The notes below the pieces were generated by a model. The model did no database searches. It was not told the DNA's origin and was given only the letters and a program-made list of their open reading frames with translations. From RPQJ01 sp046347155 (GTDB lineage Bacteria; Pseudomonadota; Gammaproteobacteria; Steroidobacterales; Steroidobacteraceae), in assembly GCA_046347155.1 (NCBI GenBank), contig JAXMGT010000001.1:310001-374000 (forward strand): a DNA stretch of 64,000 nucleotides. Direction: 5' to 3'. Position numbers and translations under genes: made by a program. Shown piece after piece: positions 41,378-49,976 of the stretch (position 1 is the first letter of the stretch; each line of letters begins with the position of its first letter).

Positions 41378-41590
41378 CGTGGCCCCCGGAGCTGCCGATG
41401 CCGGCAGTTTCGGTCCACCGGCGGTGCCGGGCAAGGGCCGGCGACCGGTCGCCCGTTTTGACTTAATCGGGTGTACGCTCCGCGGAGCGGCCGGCGTCCG
41501 GCATCGAATGAGACGCGCCACACGCCCGGCCCGCCGGTCGCGGGGTTACCCTCGGGTTCCTGCCCCGCTCCGGGGTGGAGTGCGCGGACC

Positions 41591-41950
41591 ATGAGCGACC
41601 TGTTCAAGCGTGCAAAGGCATTGTTCCGGCCACCGGAGCCGGAGCGCGTGAAGGCCACGACCGCGAGGAAGCCGGCGGCGGCCTGGCATGCCGTGTCGAT
41701 CGCCCCGGGGGAGCGCGCGTGCGCCGCGGCACGCGAGATGGAAGGCAGGCGCTTCCTGTCCCGCCAGGCGCCGACGCTGCCGCTCAAGGCTTGCGACCAG
41801 GCGCGGTGCAAGTGCCGCTATGCGCACCACGAGGACCGCCGGCGCGGTCCGCGCCGCGCGCACGAGCTCAGCGTCTCGATCGACGGCTACGAGAGCAACG
41901 AGCGCAGGGCAACGACGGGCCGGAAGGGCCGTCGGCGCACGGATCCCTGA
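41591..41950 (+). CDS. Small basic hypothetical protein with a cysteine-rich motif
   Basis: A 119-residue basic protein. Positions 60-85 hold KACDQARCKCRYAHHEDRRRG, a C-x4-C-x-C plus His cluster that could bind zinc. This motif is recurrent in small uncharacterised proteobacterial proteins, in my recollection. No signal peptide or membrane segment. The ATG at 41591 lies 213 bp from the divergent nadE start, leaving room for two promoters. A 12-bp perfect palindrome (41477-41488, GCTCCGCGGAGC) lies between. Function unknown. Confidence 0.6.
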   Translation: MSDLFKRAKALFRPPEPERVKATTARKPAAAWHAVSIAPGERACAAAREMEGRRFLSRQAPTLPLKACDQARCKCRYAHHEDRRRGPRRAHELSVSIDGYESNERRATTGRKGRRRTDP

Positions 41951-41959
41951 GCAGGGGGT

Positions 41960-42613
41960 TCAGCGGCGCCGCGCGACCGCGGCATCGCCAACGAACGGAT
42001 TCGTCTGCCGTTCCTCGCCGAACGTCGAGGTCGGCCCGTGGCCGGGAACGAACCGGACATCGTCGCCGAGCGGGAACAGCCGTCCGCGGATCGAATCGAT
42101 GAGCGTGTCGTAGTCGCCGCCCGGGAAGTCGGTGCGGCCGATCGAGCCGGCAAACAGCACGTCGCCGACGAACGCGATCTTCTCAGCCGCCGAATGGAAC
42201 ACGACGTGCCCGGGCGTGTGGCCGGGGCAGTGGCGGACCCCGAGTTCGAGTCCGCCGACCTGCACGCGGTCGCCGTCCTCGAGCCAGCGGTCGGGCACGA
42301 ACGCGCCCGCGCTCGCGATCCCGAACATCCGTGCCTGCTCGGCGAGGCCGTCGATCCAGAACTGGTCGCCCCGGTGCGGGCCCTCGATCGGCAGCGACAG
42401 CGACTTCGCGAGCTCGGCCGTGCCGCCCGCGTGGTCCACGTGCGCGTGCGTGAGCAGGATCTTCTCGAGCGTCACGCCGTGCTCCCGGACCGTCGCGAGC
42501 ACGCGATCGAGGTCGCCGCCCGGGTCGACGACCGCGCCGCGGCCGGTGGCCTCGTCCCAGACGATCGAGCAATTCTGGGCGAAGGGCGTGACCGGGACGA
42601 CCGCGACCCGCAC
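41960..42613 (-). CDS. MBL-fold metallo-hydrolase, glyoxalase II-like (YcbL type)
   Basis: A 217-residue metallo-beta-lactamase-fold hydrolase. The metal-binding signature THAHVDHAGG, then HCPGHTPGH, FVGDVLF and VPGHGP are all present. The length and PVTPFAQNCSIVWDE start match YcbL, a small glyoxalase II-like enzyme. It is shorter than GloB and lacks the glutathione-binding C-terminal domain. The DUF502 gene is 1 nt upstream on the same strand, so they are an operon. Substrate is presumably a thioester, unproven. Confidence 0.88.
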   Translation of the reverse strand: MRVAVVPVTPFAQNCSIVWDEATGRGAVVDPGGDLDRVLATVREHGVTLEKILLTHAHVDHAGGTAELAKSLSLPIEGPHRGDQFWIDGLAEQARMFGIASAGAFVPDRWLEDGDRVQVGGLELGVRHCPGHTPGHVVFHSAAEKIAFVGDVLFAGSIGRTDFPGGDYDTLIDSIRGRLFPLGDDVRFVPGHGPTSTFGEERQTNPFVGDAAVARRR

Positions 42614-42614
42614 C

Positions 42615-43226
42615 TCAGGACTCCGGCGCGTCGACGACGGGCGCCCGGGACCCCTGTACGCCGCCCATCAGCGCGATGCGCATCCCGGCCTCGACCGAGA
42701 GGCCGGTCGGCTCGAGTGCGTCCCGAGGCAGGAACACCGTGTAGCCGCCAATCATGTAGCTCATCGGCAGGTAGACCGCGACGAGGTCGCTCCCCGGCGC
42801 GCCGAGGCCGAGCGCGGCGGCCGACTCGGCCGTGACGAACCCGATCGCCTTGCCCGGGCCGAACGGCACGAGCACGACGCGCTTCAGGTCGCTGCCTTTG
42901 CCGGACGACGGGAAGAAGCGCATGAAGTCGCGGATCGCGACGTAGATGGTCTTCACGACCGGGATCCGCGCGAACAGGTCGTCGCCGAGGCGCAGCGCCC
43001 GGCGCACCAGGTAGCCGTTCACCGCGAGCCCGGCACCGTAGAGCAGCAACAGGCCCGCGAGCAGCCCGAGGCCCGGCCGGTACGCGGCCTCTGGCAGCAG
43101 CAGCTTGAGCACGCCGGAGAACAGCCGCTCGGCCGTCACGGCCAGCCAGTAGACGAGGTACAGCGTGAGGCCGATGGGCAGTATCGCCACCAGGCCCTTC
43201 AGCATCGTGTTCCAGATCTTGCGCAT
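42615..43226 (-). CDS. DUF502-family membrane protein
   Basis: A 203-residue inner-membrane protein. Two hydrophobic segments (LKGLVAILPIGLTLYLVYWLA and GLGLLAGLLLLYGAGLAV) near residues 10-32 and 55-75 are followed by a soluble beta-rich domain. Signature motifs are IPVVKTIYVAIRDFMRFF, VLVPFGPGKAIGFVT and PMSYMIGGYTVFLPR, diagnostic of DUF502. Function unknown. The start is the ATG at 43226; longer upstream frames are not conserved-looking. It shares a transcript with the YcbL-like gene. Confidence 0.88.
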   Translation of the reverse strand: MRKIWNTMLKGLVAILPIGLTLYLVYWLAVTAERLFSGVLKLLLPEAAYRPGLGLLAGLLLLYGAGLAVNGYLVRRALRLGDDLFARIPVVKTIYVAIRDFMRFFPSSGKGSDLKRVVLVPFGPGKAIGFVTAESAAALGLGAPGSDLVAVYLPMSYMIGGYTVFLPRDALEPTGLSVEAGMRIALMGGVQGSRAPVVDAPES

Positions 43227-43324
43227 GTGGGTCGCCGCAGGGAGGCGCGACAGTATGCAGACGACGGGGGCCGCGAGGCCAGCGCGATCCATTATCATCG
43301 GGCGGTCTCCCCGGACTTCCGTCG

Positions 43325-44761
43325 ATGACCCAGCGACTCCGCACCAGCGCCTGCCTGCTCGTGCTGGCATGTTCCGCGTTCGCGGCGCAGGCGCGCGACC
43401 GCGACTACCTGCCGCCCGAGGTCCAGCGCGCGCTCACCGCGCAGCGCGTGCCCGCGACGGGCGTGAGCATCTACGTGCGGGAGATCGGGCGCGACGAGCC
43501 GCTCGTCAGCTACAACTCGACGATCCCGCGCAATCCGGCGTCGACGATGAAGGTCGTGACCACCTGGACCGCGCTCGAGCGCCTCGGTCCCGCGTACACC
43601 TGGCAGACGCGCGCCTACGCGGCCGGCCCGGTGAGGGACGGCACGCTCGACGGCGACCTCGTGCTCGTCGGCGGCGGCGATCCGTACCTGACCGCCGACC
43701 GCTGGTGGGGGTTCGTGAACGCGATCCGCCAGGCGGGCATCGAGCGGGTGACCGGCGACCTCGTGATCGACAACGGCTACTTCGAGCCGCAGGGCGACGA
43801 CCGCGGCGCGTTCGACAACAAGCCCTTCAGCACCTACAACGTGCTGCCCGACGCGCTGCTCGTGAATTTCCAGACCGTCACGTTCGAGCTGGTCCCGGAC
43901 CCGGTCGCACGCACGCTCTCCGCGACGGCCTGGCCGCGGCCGTCGAATCTCGAGATGACGAGTGCGGTGCAGGTCGACCGCGGTCCCTGCCGGCGCGGCG
44001 GCGGCGGGGTCGCGGTCGGAACGCCGGACGGGCCGAGCGGCGCCCGCGTCGAGTTCACGGGCCGCTACCCGGCGTCCTGCGGCCCGATCGCGTTCACGCG
44101 TGCCGTGATGCGCGCACCGGACTACGCGTACGGCACCTTCCGGACCTTCTGGGAGCAGTCCGGCGGACGGCTCGACGGCGGCTGGCGCATCGGCGCACTC
44201 CCGGCCGGCGCGAAGCTGATCACGAGCCAGGATTCGCTGTCACTCGCCGAGGTGATCCGGCTCGTGAACAAGTACTCGAGCAACACGATGGCGCGCCAGC
44301 TGCTGCTCACGCTCGGGGCCGAGGCCTACGGCCGGCCCGGGACGACCGCGGGCGGCCGCAAGGTGATCACGGATTTCCTGGCGTCGCAGGGCATCTCGAT
44401 CCCGGACCTCGTGCTCGAGAACGGGTCGGGGCTATCGCGCGAGGAGCGGATCACGGCCGCGGGGCTCGCGGACGTGCTGGCCGCCGCGTGGCGCAGCCAG
44501 TACATGCCCGAGTTCGCCGCGTCGCTGCCGTTGTCGGCGACGGACGGCACGCTGCGCCGGCGGTTCAAGTCGCCCGGCATGCAGGGACGCCTGCGCATGA
44601 AGACCGGCACGCTCGACGGTGTCAGTGCGCTCGCGGGCTACGTGAATGCGGCCTCGGGGCGCACGTACGTCGCGGTCGTGATCGTGAACAGTCCCGGGGC
44701 GCAGGCCGGTGCGGGTCCGGCCGTGCAGACGGCGCTCGTGCAGTGGGTGTTCGCGCAGTAG
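43325..44761 (+). CDS. dacB: D-alanyl-D-alanine carboxypeptidase/endopeptidase (PBP4 type)
   Basis: A 478-residue penicillin-binding protein of class C type 4, trimming peptidoglycan pentapeptides and cross-links in the periplasm. The signal peptide is LRTSACLLVLACSAFAAQA. Active-site motifs are SxxK in PASTMKVV, SxN in YSSNTMAR and KTG in RMKTGTLDGVS. Between the first two lies the inserted domain (VGGGDPYLTADRWW, then DRGPCRRG) typical of DacB. Start ATG 43325. It is divergent from the DUF502 gene with 98 bp between starts and convergent with cpdA (7 nt). Confidence 0.93.
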   Translation: MTQRLRTSACLLVLACSAFAAQARDRDYLPPEVQRALTAQRVPATGVSIYVREIGRDEPLVSYNSTIPRNPASTMKVVTTWTALERLGPAYTWQTRAYAAGPVRDGTLDGDLVLVGGGDPYLTADRWWGFVNAIRQAGIERVTGDLVIDNGYFEPQGDDRGAFDNKPFSTYNVLPDALLVNFQTVTFELVPDPVARTLSATAWPRPSNLEMTSAVQVDRGPCRRGGGGVAVGTPDGPSGARVEFTGRYPASCGPIAFTRAVMRAPDYAYGTFRTFWEQSGGRLDGGWRIGALPAGAKLITSQDSLSLAEVIRLVNKYSSNTMARQLLLTLGAEAYGRPGTTAGGRKVITDFLASQGISIPDLVLENGSGLSREERITAAGLADVLAAAWRSQYMPEFAASLPLSATDGTLRRRFKSPGMQGRLRMKTGTLDGVSALAGYVNAASGRTYVAVVIVNSPGAQAGAGPAVQTALVQWVFAQ

Positions 44762-44768
44762 GCGCGGG

Positions 44769-45563
44769 TCAGCGACGGCCCTTGGGTTCCGGGCGGGGCT
44801 GGCCGACCGGGGCCGGCAGCCACTCGACGCGGGTCTCGAGCGTGCCGTCGTCGAGGAGCGTGATCCGGCGGTAGCCCGGCGGACGAGAGTCCATCACGCA
44901 CTGCTCGGTGAGCGGCGTGAACTGCGCGCAGGTCGACGGCGTCGTGAGCATCCGGACGCCCCTGCGGTCGCGGTCGTATGCCTGGTGGACGTGGCCCGCA
45001 ACGACGGCCCGCACGTGAGGATGCCGGTCCAGCACGGCGAGCACGTCGGCCGCGTTCAGCAGCCCGACTCCGTCGAGCCAGCGGCTGCCGACCTCGACGG
45101 GCGGGTGGTGCAGGCACACGAGCGTCGGCGCGCCTGTGCAGGCCGCGAGGTCTTCGTCCAGGCGAGCGAGTCCGTCGGTCGATACGCGGCCGTGCGGCTG
45201 ACCGGGCAGGTGAGTGTCGACGAGCACGAGGCCCCAACGGCCGAGGTGAGCGCGCCCGCAGTACTGGAACCCCCGGTCGTCGAGCAGCGCGGCCATTTCC
45301 CGCGGATCGTCGTGGTTGCCCGGAAGGCAATACACGGGCGCCCCGACCGGTTCGAGCGTCTCCCGGAAACGGCGATAGGCCGCGACCGTGAAGTCGTCGC
45401 CGATGTCGCCGGTGGCGATCACCGCGTCCGGGCGCGGGCCGTCGGCGAGCGCGTGCTCGACCACCCGGCGAAACGACTCCGCCGTCTTCACGCCATACAG
45501 TTCGCGCCCGGGGTCTGCGAACAGGTGCGGATCGGTGACGTGGAGCAACTGGACAGCGGGCAT
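44769..45563 (-). CDS. cpdA: 3',5'-cyclic-AMP phosphodiesterase
   Basis: A 264-residue metallophosphoesterase of the CpdA (class III) family, hydrolysing cAMP. The two-metal motifs are HVTDPHLF, ATGDIGDD, LPGNHDDP, CLHHPPVE and VVAGHVHQAYD. The C-terminal GYRRITLLDDG also fits CpdA. It starts at ATG 45563, with 34 nt to the divergent cyclase-like gene. The two may form a synthesis/degradation pair for a cyclic nucleotide, and the patatin protein at 50968 has a cNMP-binding domain. Confidence 0.92.
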   Translation of the reverse strand: MPAVQLLHVTDPHLFADPGRELYGVKTAESFRRVVEHALADGPRPDAVIATGDIGDDFTVAAYRRFRETLEPVGAPVYCLPGNHDDPREMAALLDDRGFQYCGRAHLGRWGLVLVDTHLPGQPHGRVSTDGLARLDEDLAACTGAPTLVCLHHPPVEVGSRWLDGVGLLNAADVLAVLDRHPHVRAVVAGHVHQAYDRDRRGVRMLTTPSTCAQFTPLTEQCVMDSRPPGYRRITLLDDGTLETRVEWLPAPVGQPRPEPKGRR

Positions 45564-45597
45564 CGCGGCTCTATGATCTCGGCTGGGCCGGACGGGT

Positions 45598-47475
45598 ATG
45601 GTAATTCGGTTGAAGGTCGAGGACAGCGGTTCCGTGGAGGAGGCGGTCGCCGGGGCCGAGCGACTGCTCAGGCAGGGCGAACCGCTGCTCGCCTACAACC
45701 TCGCCGATGCGGCGCTCGCGGCGTCGCCGTCCAACCTGAGGCTGCGCCAGCTGCAGGCGCTCGCGCTGGCGCGCAGCGGCGACCTCGAGCGTGCGAACCG
45801 GCTGCTCGCGGAACTGGTCGACGCCGGCGTCGACGACGCCGAGACGCTCGGCGTGCTGGCGCGCACACACAAGGACCTGGGCCAGCGTGCGACGGACCCG
45901 GAGCGTCGCGAGGCAAACCTCGCGGCCGCGTGGCGGCTGTACCTCGGCGCCTACACGGCGGCCGGGACCCGCGGCGAATCGGCCGCCGCGTACTACACGG
46001 GCATCAACGCGGCGACCGTGGCGGTCCTGCGGGGCGACCTCGCCTCGGCGCGGCGCATCGCGGCCGAGGTCCGGGCGATCTGCACGGCGGCCGGGCCTGA
46101 GACGGACGGCACGCCGGCCGATTACTGGCGGCTCGCCACGCTCGGCGAGGCGGAGTTCATCCTGGGCGACGTCGAGTCCGCCGCGAGGCACTACGCGCGT
46201 GCGGTCGCACTCGCGGGCGGTCGTTACGGCGACCTGAGCTCGACGCGGCGCCAGGCCCGGCTGCTCGCGAAGCACCTCCCGCAGGGCGAACTCAGGCTGT
46301 CCGAGCTGCTCCTGATCCCGCCGGTGCTCGTACTGACGGGCAACATGATCGACCTGCCCGGACGCGACGTGCCGCGCTTCCCGCCGGAACTCGAGCCGGT
46401 CGTCCGCCGGTTGCTGCGCGAGCGCTTCTCGGCGCTGCGGCCGCTGGCCGTCTACGGCTCGGCGGCCTGCGGCGCGGACATCCTCGGGCTCGAGGTCGCC
46501 CACGAACTCGGCGCCGAGATACACGTGGTGCTGCCGTTCCCGCCGTCCGAGTTCCGCGAGGCCAGCGTCGAGATCGTCGCGGGCGACTGGGGCGAGCGCT
46601 TCGACCGGCTGCTCGGGCTCGCGGCGACGGTCACCGTGACCAGCGACCACCGGGCGAGTGGCAGCACGGCCACGTTCGAGTACGGCAACCTCGTGATGAC
46701 CGGGCTCGCGCGGCTGCGCGCCGAGGTGCTCGACACGACGCTGATCGGCTTCGCCGTGTGGGATCCGGTCGCGAACGGCCTGCCGGGCGGGGCGGCGTCG
46801 ATGGTGGGCGCGTGGCGCGAGCGCGGCATCGTCGTCGACGAGCTGCTGCTGTCGGACCTGCGGACGCGGCTCGACGCCCGCGCCGCGATCGCGCGCTCGG
46901 TGGACCTGCCCAAGGCGGGCCCGGCGCCGGACGGGCACACGCACGCGATCAAGGCGCTGTTGTTCGCCGACGCGGTCGGCTTCAGCAAGCTCACCGAGGA
47001 CCAGATCCCGCGCTACGTCGAGGGGTTCCTCGGCGCGGTCGCCCGGCTGAACCGCCGCACGCGGCACCGTCACGAGCACGTCGAGACGGCCGGCGACGGG
47101 CTCTACATGGTCTTCGACCGTGCCGCCGACGCGGCGCGTTACGCGCTCGAGCTGAGTGCGCTCGCCGACGGCACCGACTGGACCGAGCACGGCCTGCCGT
47201 CCGGGTTCAACCTGCGCATCGCGCTGCATTGCGGGCCGGTGTACTGCGGGCGCGACCCGGTGACCGACGCGCCGCTCTACACCGGTCCCCACACGAGCCG
47301 CGCCGCGCGCATCGAGCCGATCACGCCGCCCGGACAGGTCTATGCGAGCAGCGCGTTCGCGGCCGTGGCGGCCGCCTCGGGTGCAGAGGGCATCTCGCTG
47401 CGCTACGTCGGCACGATACCGCTCGCGAAGCGCGCCGGCTCGCTCGCGCTGTACCACGTGCGGCCGGAGGCCTGA
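45598..47475 (+). CDS. Class III nucleotide cyclase-like protein with TPR/TRAFs-binding-like and nucleotide-binding N-terminal domains
   Basis: A 625-residue soluble protein. Residues 10-230 are helical, TPR-like, in the style of the MAP3K TRAFs-binding (DUF4071) region. Residues about 236-430 contain a Rossmann-like segment (YGSAACGADILGLEVAHELGAEIHVVLPF) that resembles SLOG-type nucleotide-binding domains. The C-terminal cyclase domain (451-620) keeps the metal aspartates D458 (FADAVGFS) and D500 (ETAGDGLY). Position 496, normally Lys in adenylate cyclases, is Glu as in guanylate cyclases. The transition-state Asn is Ser567 (GPHTSRAARIE) while Arg571 remains. Activity or specificity is therefore uncertain. 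Start GTG/ATG region: ATG at 45598. Confidence 0.78.
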   Translation: MVIRLKVEDSGSVEEAVAGAERLLRQGEPLLAYNLADAALAASPSNLRLRQLQALALARSGDLERANRLLAELVDAGVDDAETLGVLARTHKDLGQRATDPERREANLAAAWRLYLGAYTAAGTRGESAAAYYTGINAATVAVLRGDLASARRIAAEVRAICTAAGPETDGTPADYWRLATLGEAEFILGDVESAARHYARAVALAGGRYGDLSSTRRQARLLAKHLPQGELRLSELLLIPPVLVLTGNMIDLPGRDVPRFPPELEPVVRRLLRERFSALRPLAVYGSAACGADILGLEVAHELGAEIHVVLPFPPSEFREASVEIVAGDWGERFDRLLGLAATVTVTSDHRASGSTATFEYGNLVMTGLARLRAEVLDTTLIGFAVWDPVANGLPGGAASMVGAWRERGIVVDELLLSDLRTRLDARAAIARSVDLPKAGPAPDGHTHAIKALLFADAVGFSKLTEDQIPRYVEGFLGAVARLNRRTRHRHEHVETAGDGLYMVFDRAADAARYALELSALADGTDWTEHGLPSGFNLRIALHCGPVYCGRDPVTDAPLYTGPHTSRAARIEPITPPGQVYASSAFAAVAAASGAEGISLRYVGTIPLAKRAGSLALYHVRPEA

Positions 47476-47478
47476 GCC

Positions 47479-48807
47479 TCAGTCGCCTGTTCGGTCGCCC
47501 ATCTCGACCAGCGACTCGAGCAGCACGCCGAGCGACCCGGCGAACTCCGCGTAGCGCGCCTCGTCGTTCGCGTCGAACGGCGCACCGTCGCGACGATTCA
47601 GCAACTGCGTGACGGCGAACACGGCGCCCGAGCGGTCGTGCAGCGGCAGGCAAAGCACCGAGCGGGTCCGGAAACCGGTCTTCACGTCCACCTCGCGGTT
47701 GAAGCGCGGATCCCGGTAGGCGTCGGCGACGTTCACGACGCGGCCGCTCGTCGCGGCCGCGCCGGCGATGCCGGTGCCGGCCGGGATGCGCACCGTCTGG
47801 CCCGGCTCCAGGTCCTGCGAGACGCGGAGTTCGAGTTCGCTGGTGCGGCGGTCGACGAGGAACAGCGACGCGCGCTCGGCGTCGAGCATCTCGCCGACGC
47901 GCCGCGTGTACACGCGCAGCGCCTGCTCGAGCAGGCTGCGGTGCGCGCGGTCCCGCGCGATCGCGGTCGCCTCGAGGAACTGCTGCGACTGGCGGGTGAG
48001 GTCGGCGAGCGTGCCGCGGAACGTCGCCTCGTCCATCTGGGCGACGCGCTGGTCGAGCGGCTCGCGGTCCGTGCTGTCGGCGAGCAGGCCCATCATGTGC
48101 CGGGTGTTGGCGATCACGGCCTCCGTGAACGTCGAGATCCGGCCGTCCTCGAGGTGCAGGATCCGGTCGGCGACGTCGAGGATCCGGTTGTCGTGCGTGA
48201 CGATCAGGATCGTCGCGCCCTGTTCGCGCGCGAGCGCCTGCATGCGCTCGACCACTTCCCGGCCCGACACCTTGTCGAGCGAGGCGGTCGGCTCGTCGGC
48301 CAGCACGATGGCGGGGTTGCCGGCGAGCGCGCGTGCGATCGCGACCCGCTGGCGCTGGCCGCCCGACATCGCGCTCGGCTTCTTCGCGGCGTGTGCACCG
48401 AGGCCCACGGCCTCGAGCATCTCGAGCGCGCGGCGCCTGAGTTCCGCCCGGTCGTGCCGCCCGGAGGCCCGCAGGCCGAGCTCGACGTTCTCGACGGCCG
48501 TCAGCGCGCCGAGCAGGTTGTGGCTCTGGAAGATGAAGCCGATCCGGCGACGCACCTCCTCGAGCCGGGCGCCGCTCGCGCCGTTCAGCTCCTGCCCGAG
48601 CACGCGCACGCTGCCCGACTGCGCCGAGCGCAGCGCGCCGACCAGCGTGAGCAGCGTCGTCTTCCCGGAGCCGGACGGCCCGGTGACGATGATGATCTCG
48701 CCGGCCGGGATCGTCGCCGACACGTCGAACAGGATCTGCCGGCGCAGCGCGCCGCTGCCGTAGTGGTGGTCGAGCGACTCGACGACGATCGGGGGCACGG
48801 CGCTCAT
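47479..48807 (-). CDS. ABC transporter ATPase (DevA/MacB type) fused to a C-terminal GAF domain
   Basis: A 442-residue protein. Residues 1-225 are an ABC ATPase with Walker A GPSGSGKTT, Q-loop FIFQSHNLLGALT, signature MSGGQRQRVAIARAL and Walker B VLADEPTASLD, of the DevA/LolD/MacB group. Unusually, a helical linker (about 245-290) and a GAF domain (about 295-435, RVGEMLDAERASLFLVDRRTSEL, then RIPAGTGIAGAAATSGR and SVLCLPLHD) follow. GAF domains bind cyclic nucleotides or other small ligands, so transport may be allosterically gated. It overlaps the DevC-type permease gene by 4 nt and ends 3 nt from the convergent cyclase gene. Confidence 0.85.
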   Translation of the reverse strand: MSAVPPIVVESLDHHYGSGALRRQILFDVSATIPAGEIIIVTGPSGSGKTTLLTLVGALRSAQSGSVRVLGQELNGASGARLEEVRRRIGFIFQSHNLLGALTAVENVELGLRASGRHDRAELRRRALEMLEAVGLGAHAAKKPSAMSGGQRQRVAIARALAGNPAIVLADEPTASLDKVSGREVVERMQALAREQGATILIVTHDNRILDVADRILHLEDGRISTFTEAVIANTRHMMGLLADSTDREPLDQRVAQMDEATFRGTLADLTRQSQQFLEATAIARDRAHRSLLEQALRVYTRRVGEMLDAERASLFLVDRRTSELELRVSQDLEPGQTVRIPAGTGIAGAAATSGRVVNVADAYRDPRFNREVDVKTGFRTRSVLCLPLHDRSGAVFAVTQLLNRRDGAPFDANDEARYAEFAGSLGVLLESLVEMGDRTGD

Positions 48808-49976
48808 CCGAACACCTCGGCCGGGTCGAGGCGGCGCACCTTGCGGAGCGCGAGCCAGCCCGAGAGCATGCACACGCCGACCATCAGCGCGAACACGGCG
48901 AGCGCCCGTCCTCCGGTCATCGCGAGCGGGAGTCGCGTCGCGCCGGCCGCGACCTTGTAGAGCCAGGTGGCCGCGAGCGCGCCCGGGACGAAGCCGAGCA
49001 CGGCGAGGATCGCCGCCTGCTGCATGACGATTCCGGCGACGAAACGATTCCGGTAGCCGATCGCACGCAACGTCGCGTACTCGTTCAGGTGCTCCGACAC
49101 GTCGGCGAACAGGATCTGGTAGACGATGATCATGCCGACCACGAGTCCCATGATCGCGCCGAACGCGAACACGAAGCCGATCGGCGTGGCGCCGTTCCAG
49201 TACGTGCGCTCGCGGTCCACGAAGTCGCGCTTGGTGAGCACGAGCACGTCCTTCGGGAGTTCGGCCCGCAGCCGGTCGCGGACCTCGACCGGGTCGGCGC
49301 CGGGCTTGAGCCGGATCAGGCCGAGCTGGATCTCGCCGCGCGGCCGGTCCGGGAACAGGCGCAGCCAGTTGTCGATGCTCGTCATCACGGTGCCGTCGAT
49401 GCCGAACGAGGGGCCGACCTCGATCAGGCCGACGACCTGCACGGTCCGGTCGTTCACCTCGGTCGTGATCGGCCCGTCTTCGCGGAAACGCCGTGCGACG
49501 TTGCCGAACTCGGGGCGCGACGCCGCGTCGAACAGCACGACGTCCTGCTGCCGCAGACGCTCGCGGTTCGCGGCGAATCCCGGCGTGTCGATCAGGTCCT
49601 TCCCGGGGTCCACGCCCATCGACTGGATCGCCCGTCGATCCGTGCCCCACGGGTTCTTCCAGACCGCCGGGAAGATGTAGACGGGCGAGACGTCGGCGAC
49701 GGCCGGGTCGCCGAGCGCCTGGTACAGGCGGCGCTCCGAGAACGCGGCCGGCCGAACGATGAACACGCTGTCCGGGCTGAACAGCGCGATGTCGTAGCGG
49801 AACCGCTCGTGGAACCGGAGCGTGCTCTCGAACAGCGCCGAGCGGAAGCCGAGCTGCATCATGATGAGCAGCACGGCGAAGGCGATGCCGGCGACCGCGA
49901 CCGCGAGCCTGAGCGGCTTGTGCCGCAGCTGCTTCCAGCCGATCGGCACCGGCAGCCTGTCGCCGAGCCCGGGCAT
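48804..49976 (-). CDS. ABC transporter permease, DevC/FtsX family
   Basis: A 390-residue permease with an N-terminal TM helix (LRLAVAVAGIAFAVLLIMMQLGF). A large extracytoplasmic domain (about 45-255, with YDIALFSPDSVFIVRP) follows. Three C-terminal TM helices of the FtsX fold lie at about 265-380 (IGFVFAFGAIMGLVVGMIIVYQ, LNEYATLRAIGY, ALAVFALMVGVCMLSGW). These features match DevC, which with DevB and DevA exports glycolipids in heterocystous cyanobacteria and uncharacterised molecules elsewhere. It overlaps the devB-like gene by 1 nt and the ATPase gene by 4 nt, so the three form one complex. Confidence 0.85.
   Translation of the reverse strand: MPGLGDRLPVPIGWKQLRHKPLRLAVAVAGIAFAVLLIMMQLGFRSALFESTLRFHERFRYDIALFSPDSVFIVRPAAFSERRLYQALGDPAVADVSPVYIFPAVWKNPWGTDRRAIQSMGVDPGKDLIDTPGFAANRERLRQQDVVLFDAASRPEFGNVARRFREDGPITTEVNDRTVQVVGLIEVGPSFGIDGTVMTSIDNWLRLFPDRPRGEIQLGLIRLKPGADPVEVRDRLRAELPKDVLVLTKRDFVDRERTYWNGATPIGFVFAFGAIMGLVVGMIIVYQILFADVSEHLNEYATLRAIGYRNRFVAGIVMQQAAILAVLGFVPGALAATWLYKVAAGATRLPLAMTGGRALAVFALMVGVCMLSGWLALRKVRRLDPAEVFG

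Noticed and set aside
41477..41488. 12-bp palindrome GCTCCGCGGAGC as an operator upstream of nadE
   Set aside because: Short GC palindromes are expected by chance at this composition, and it sits far from any clear promoter.
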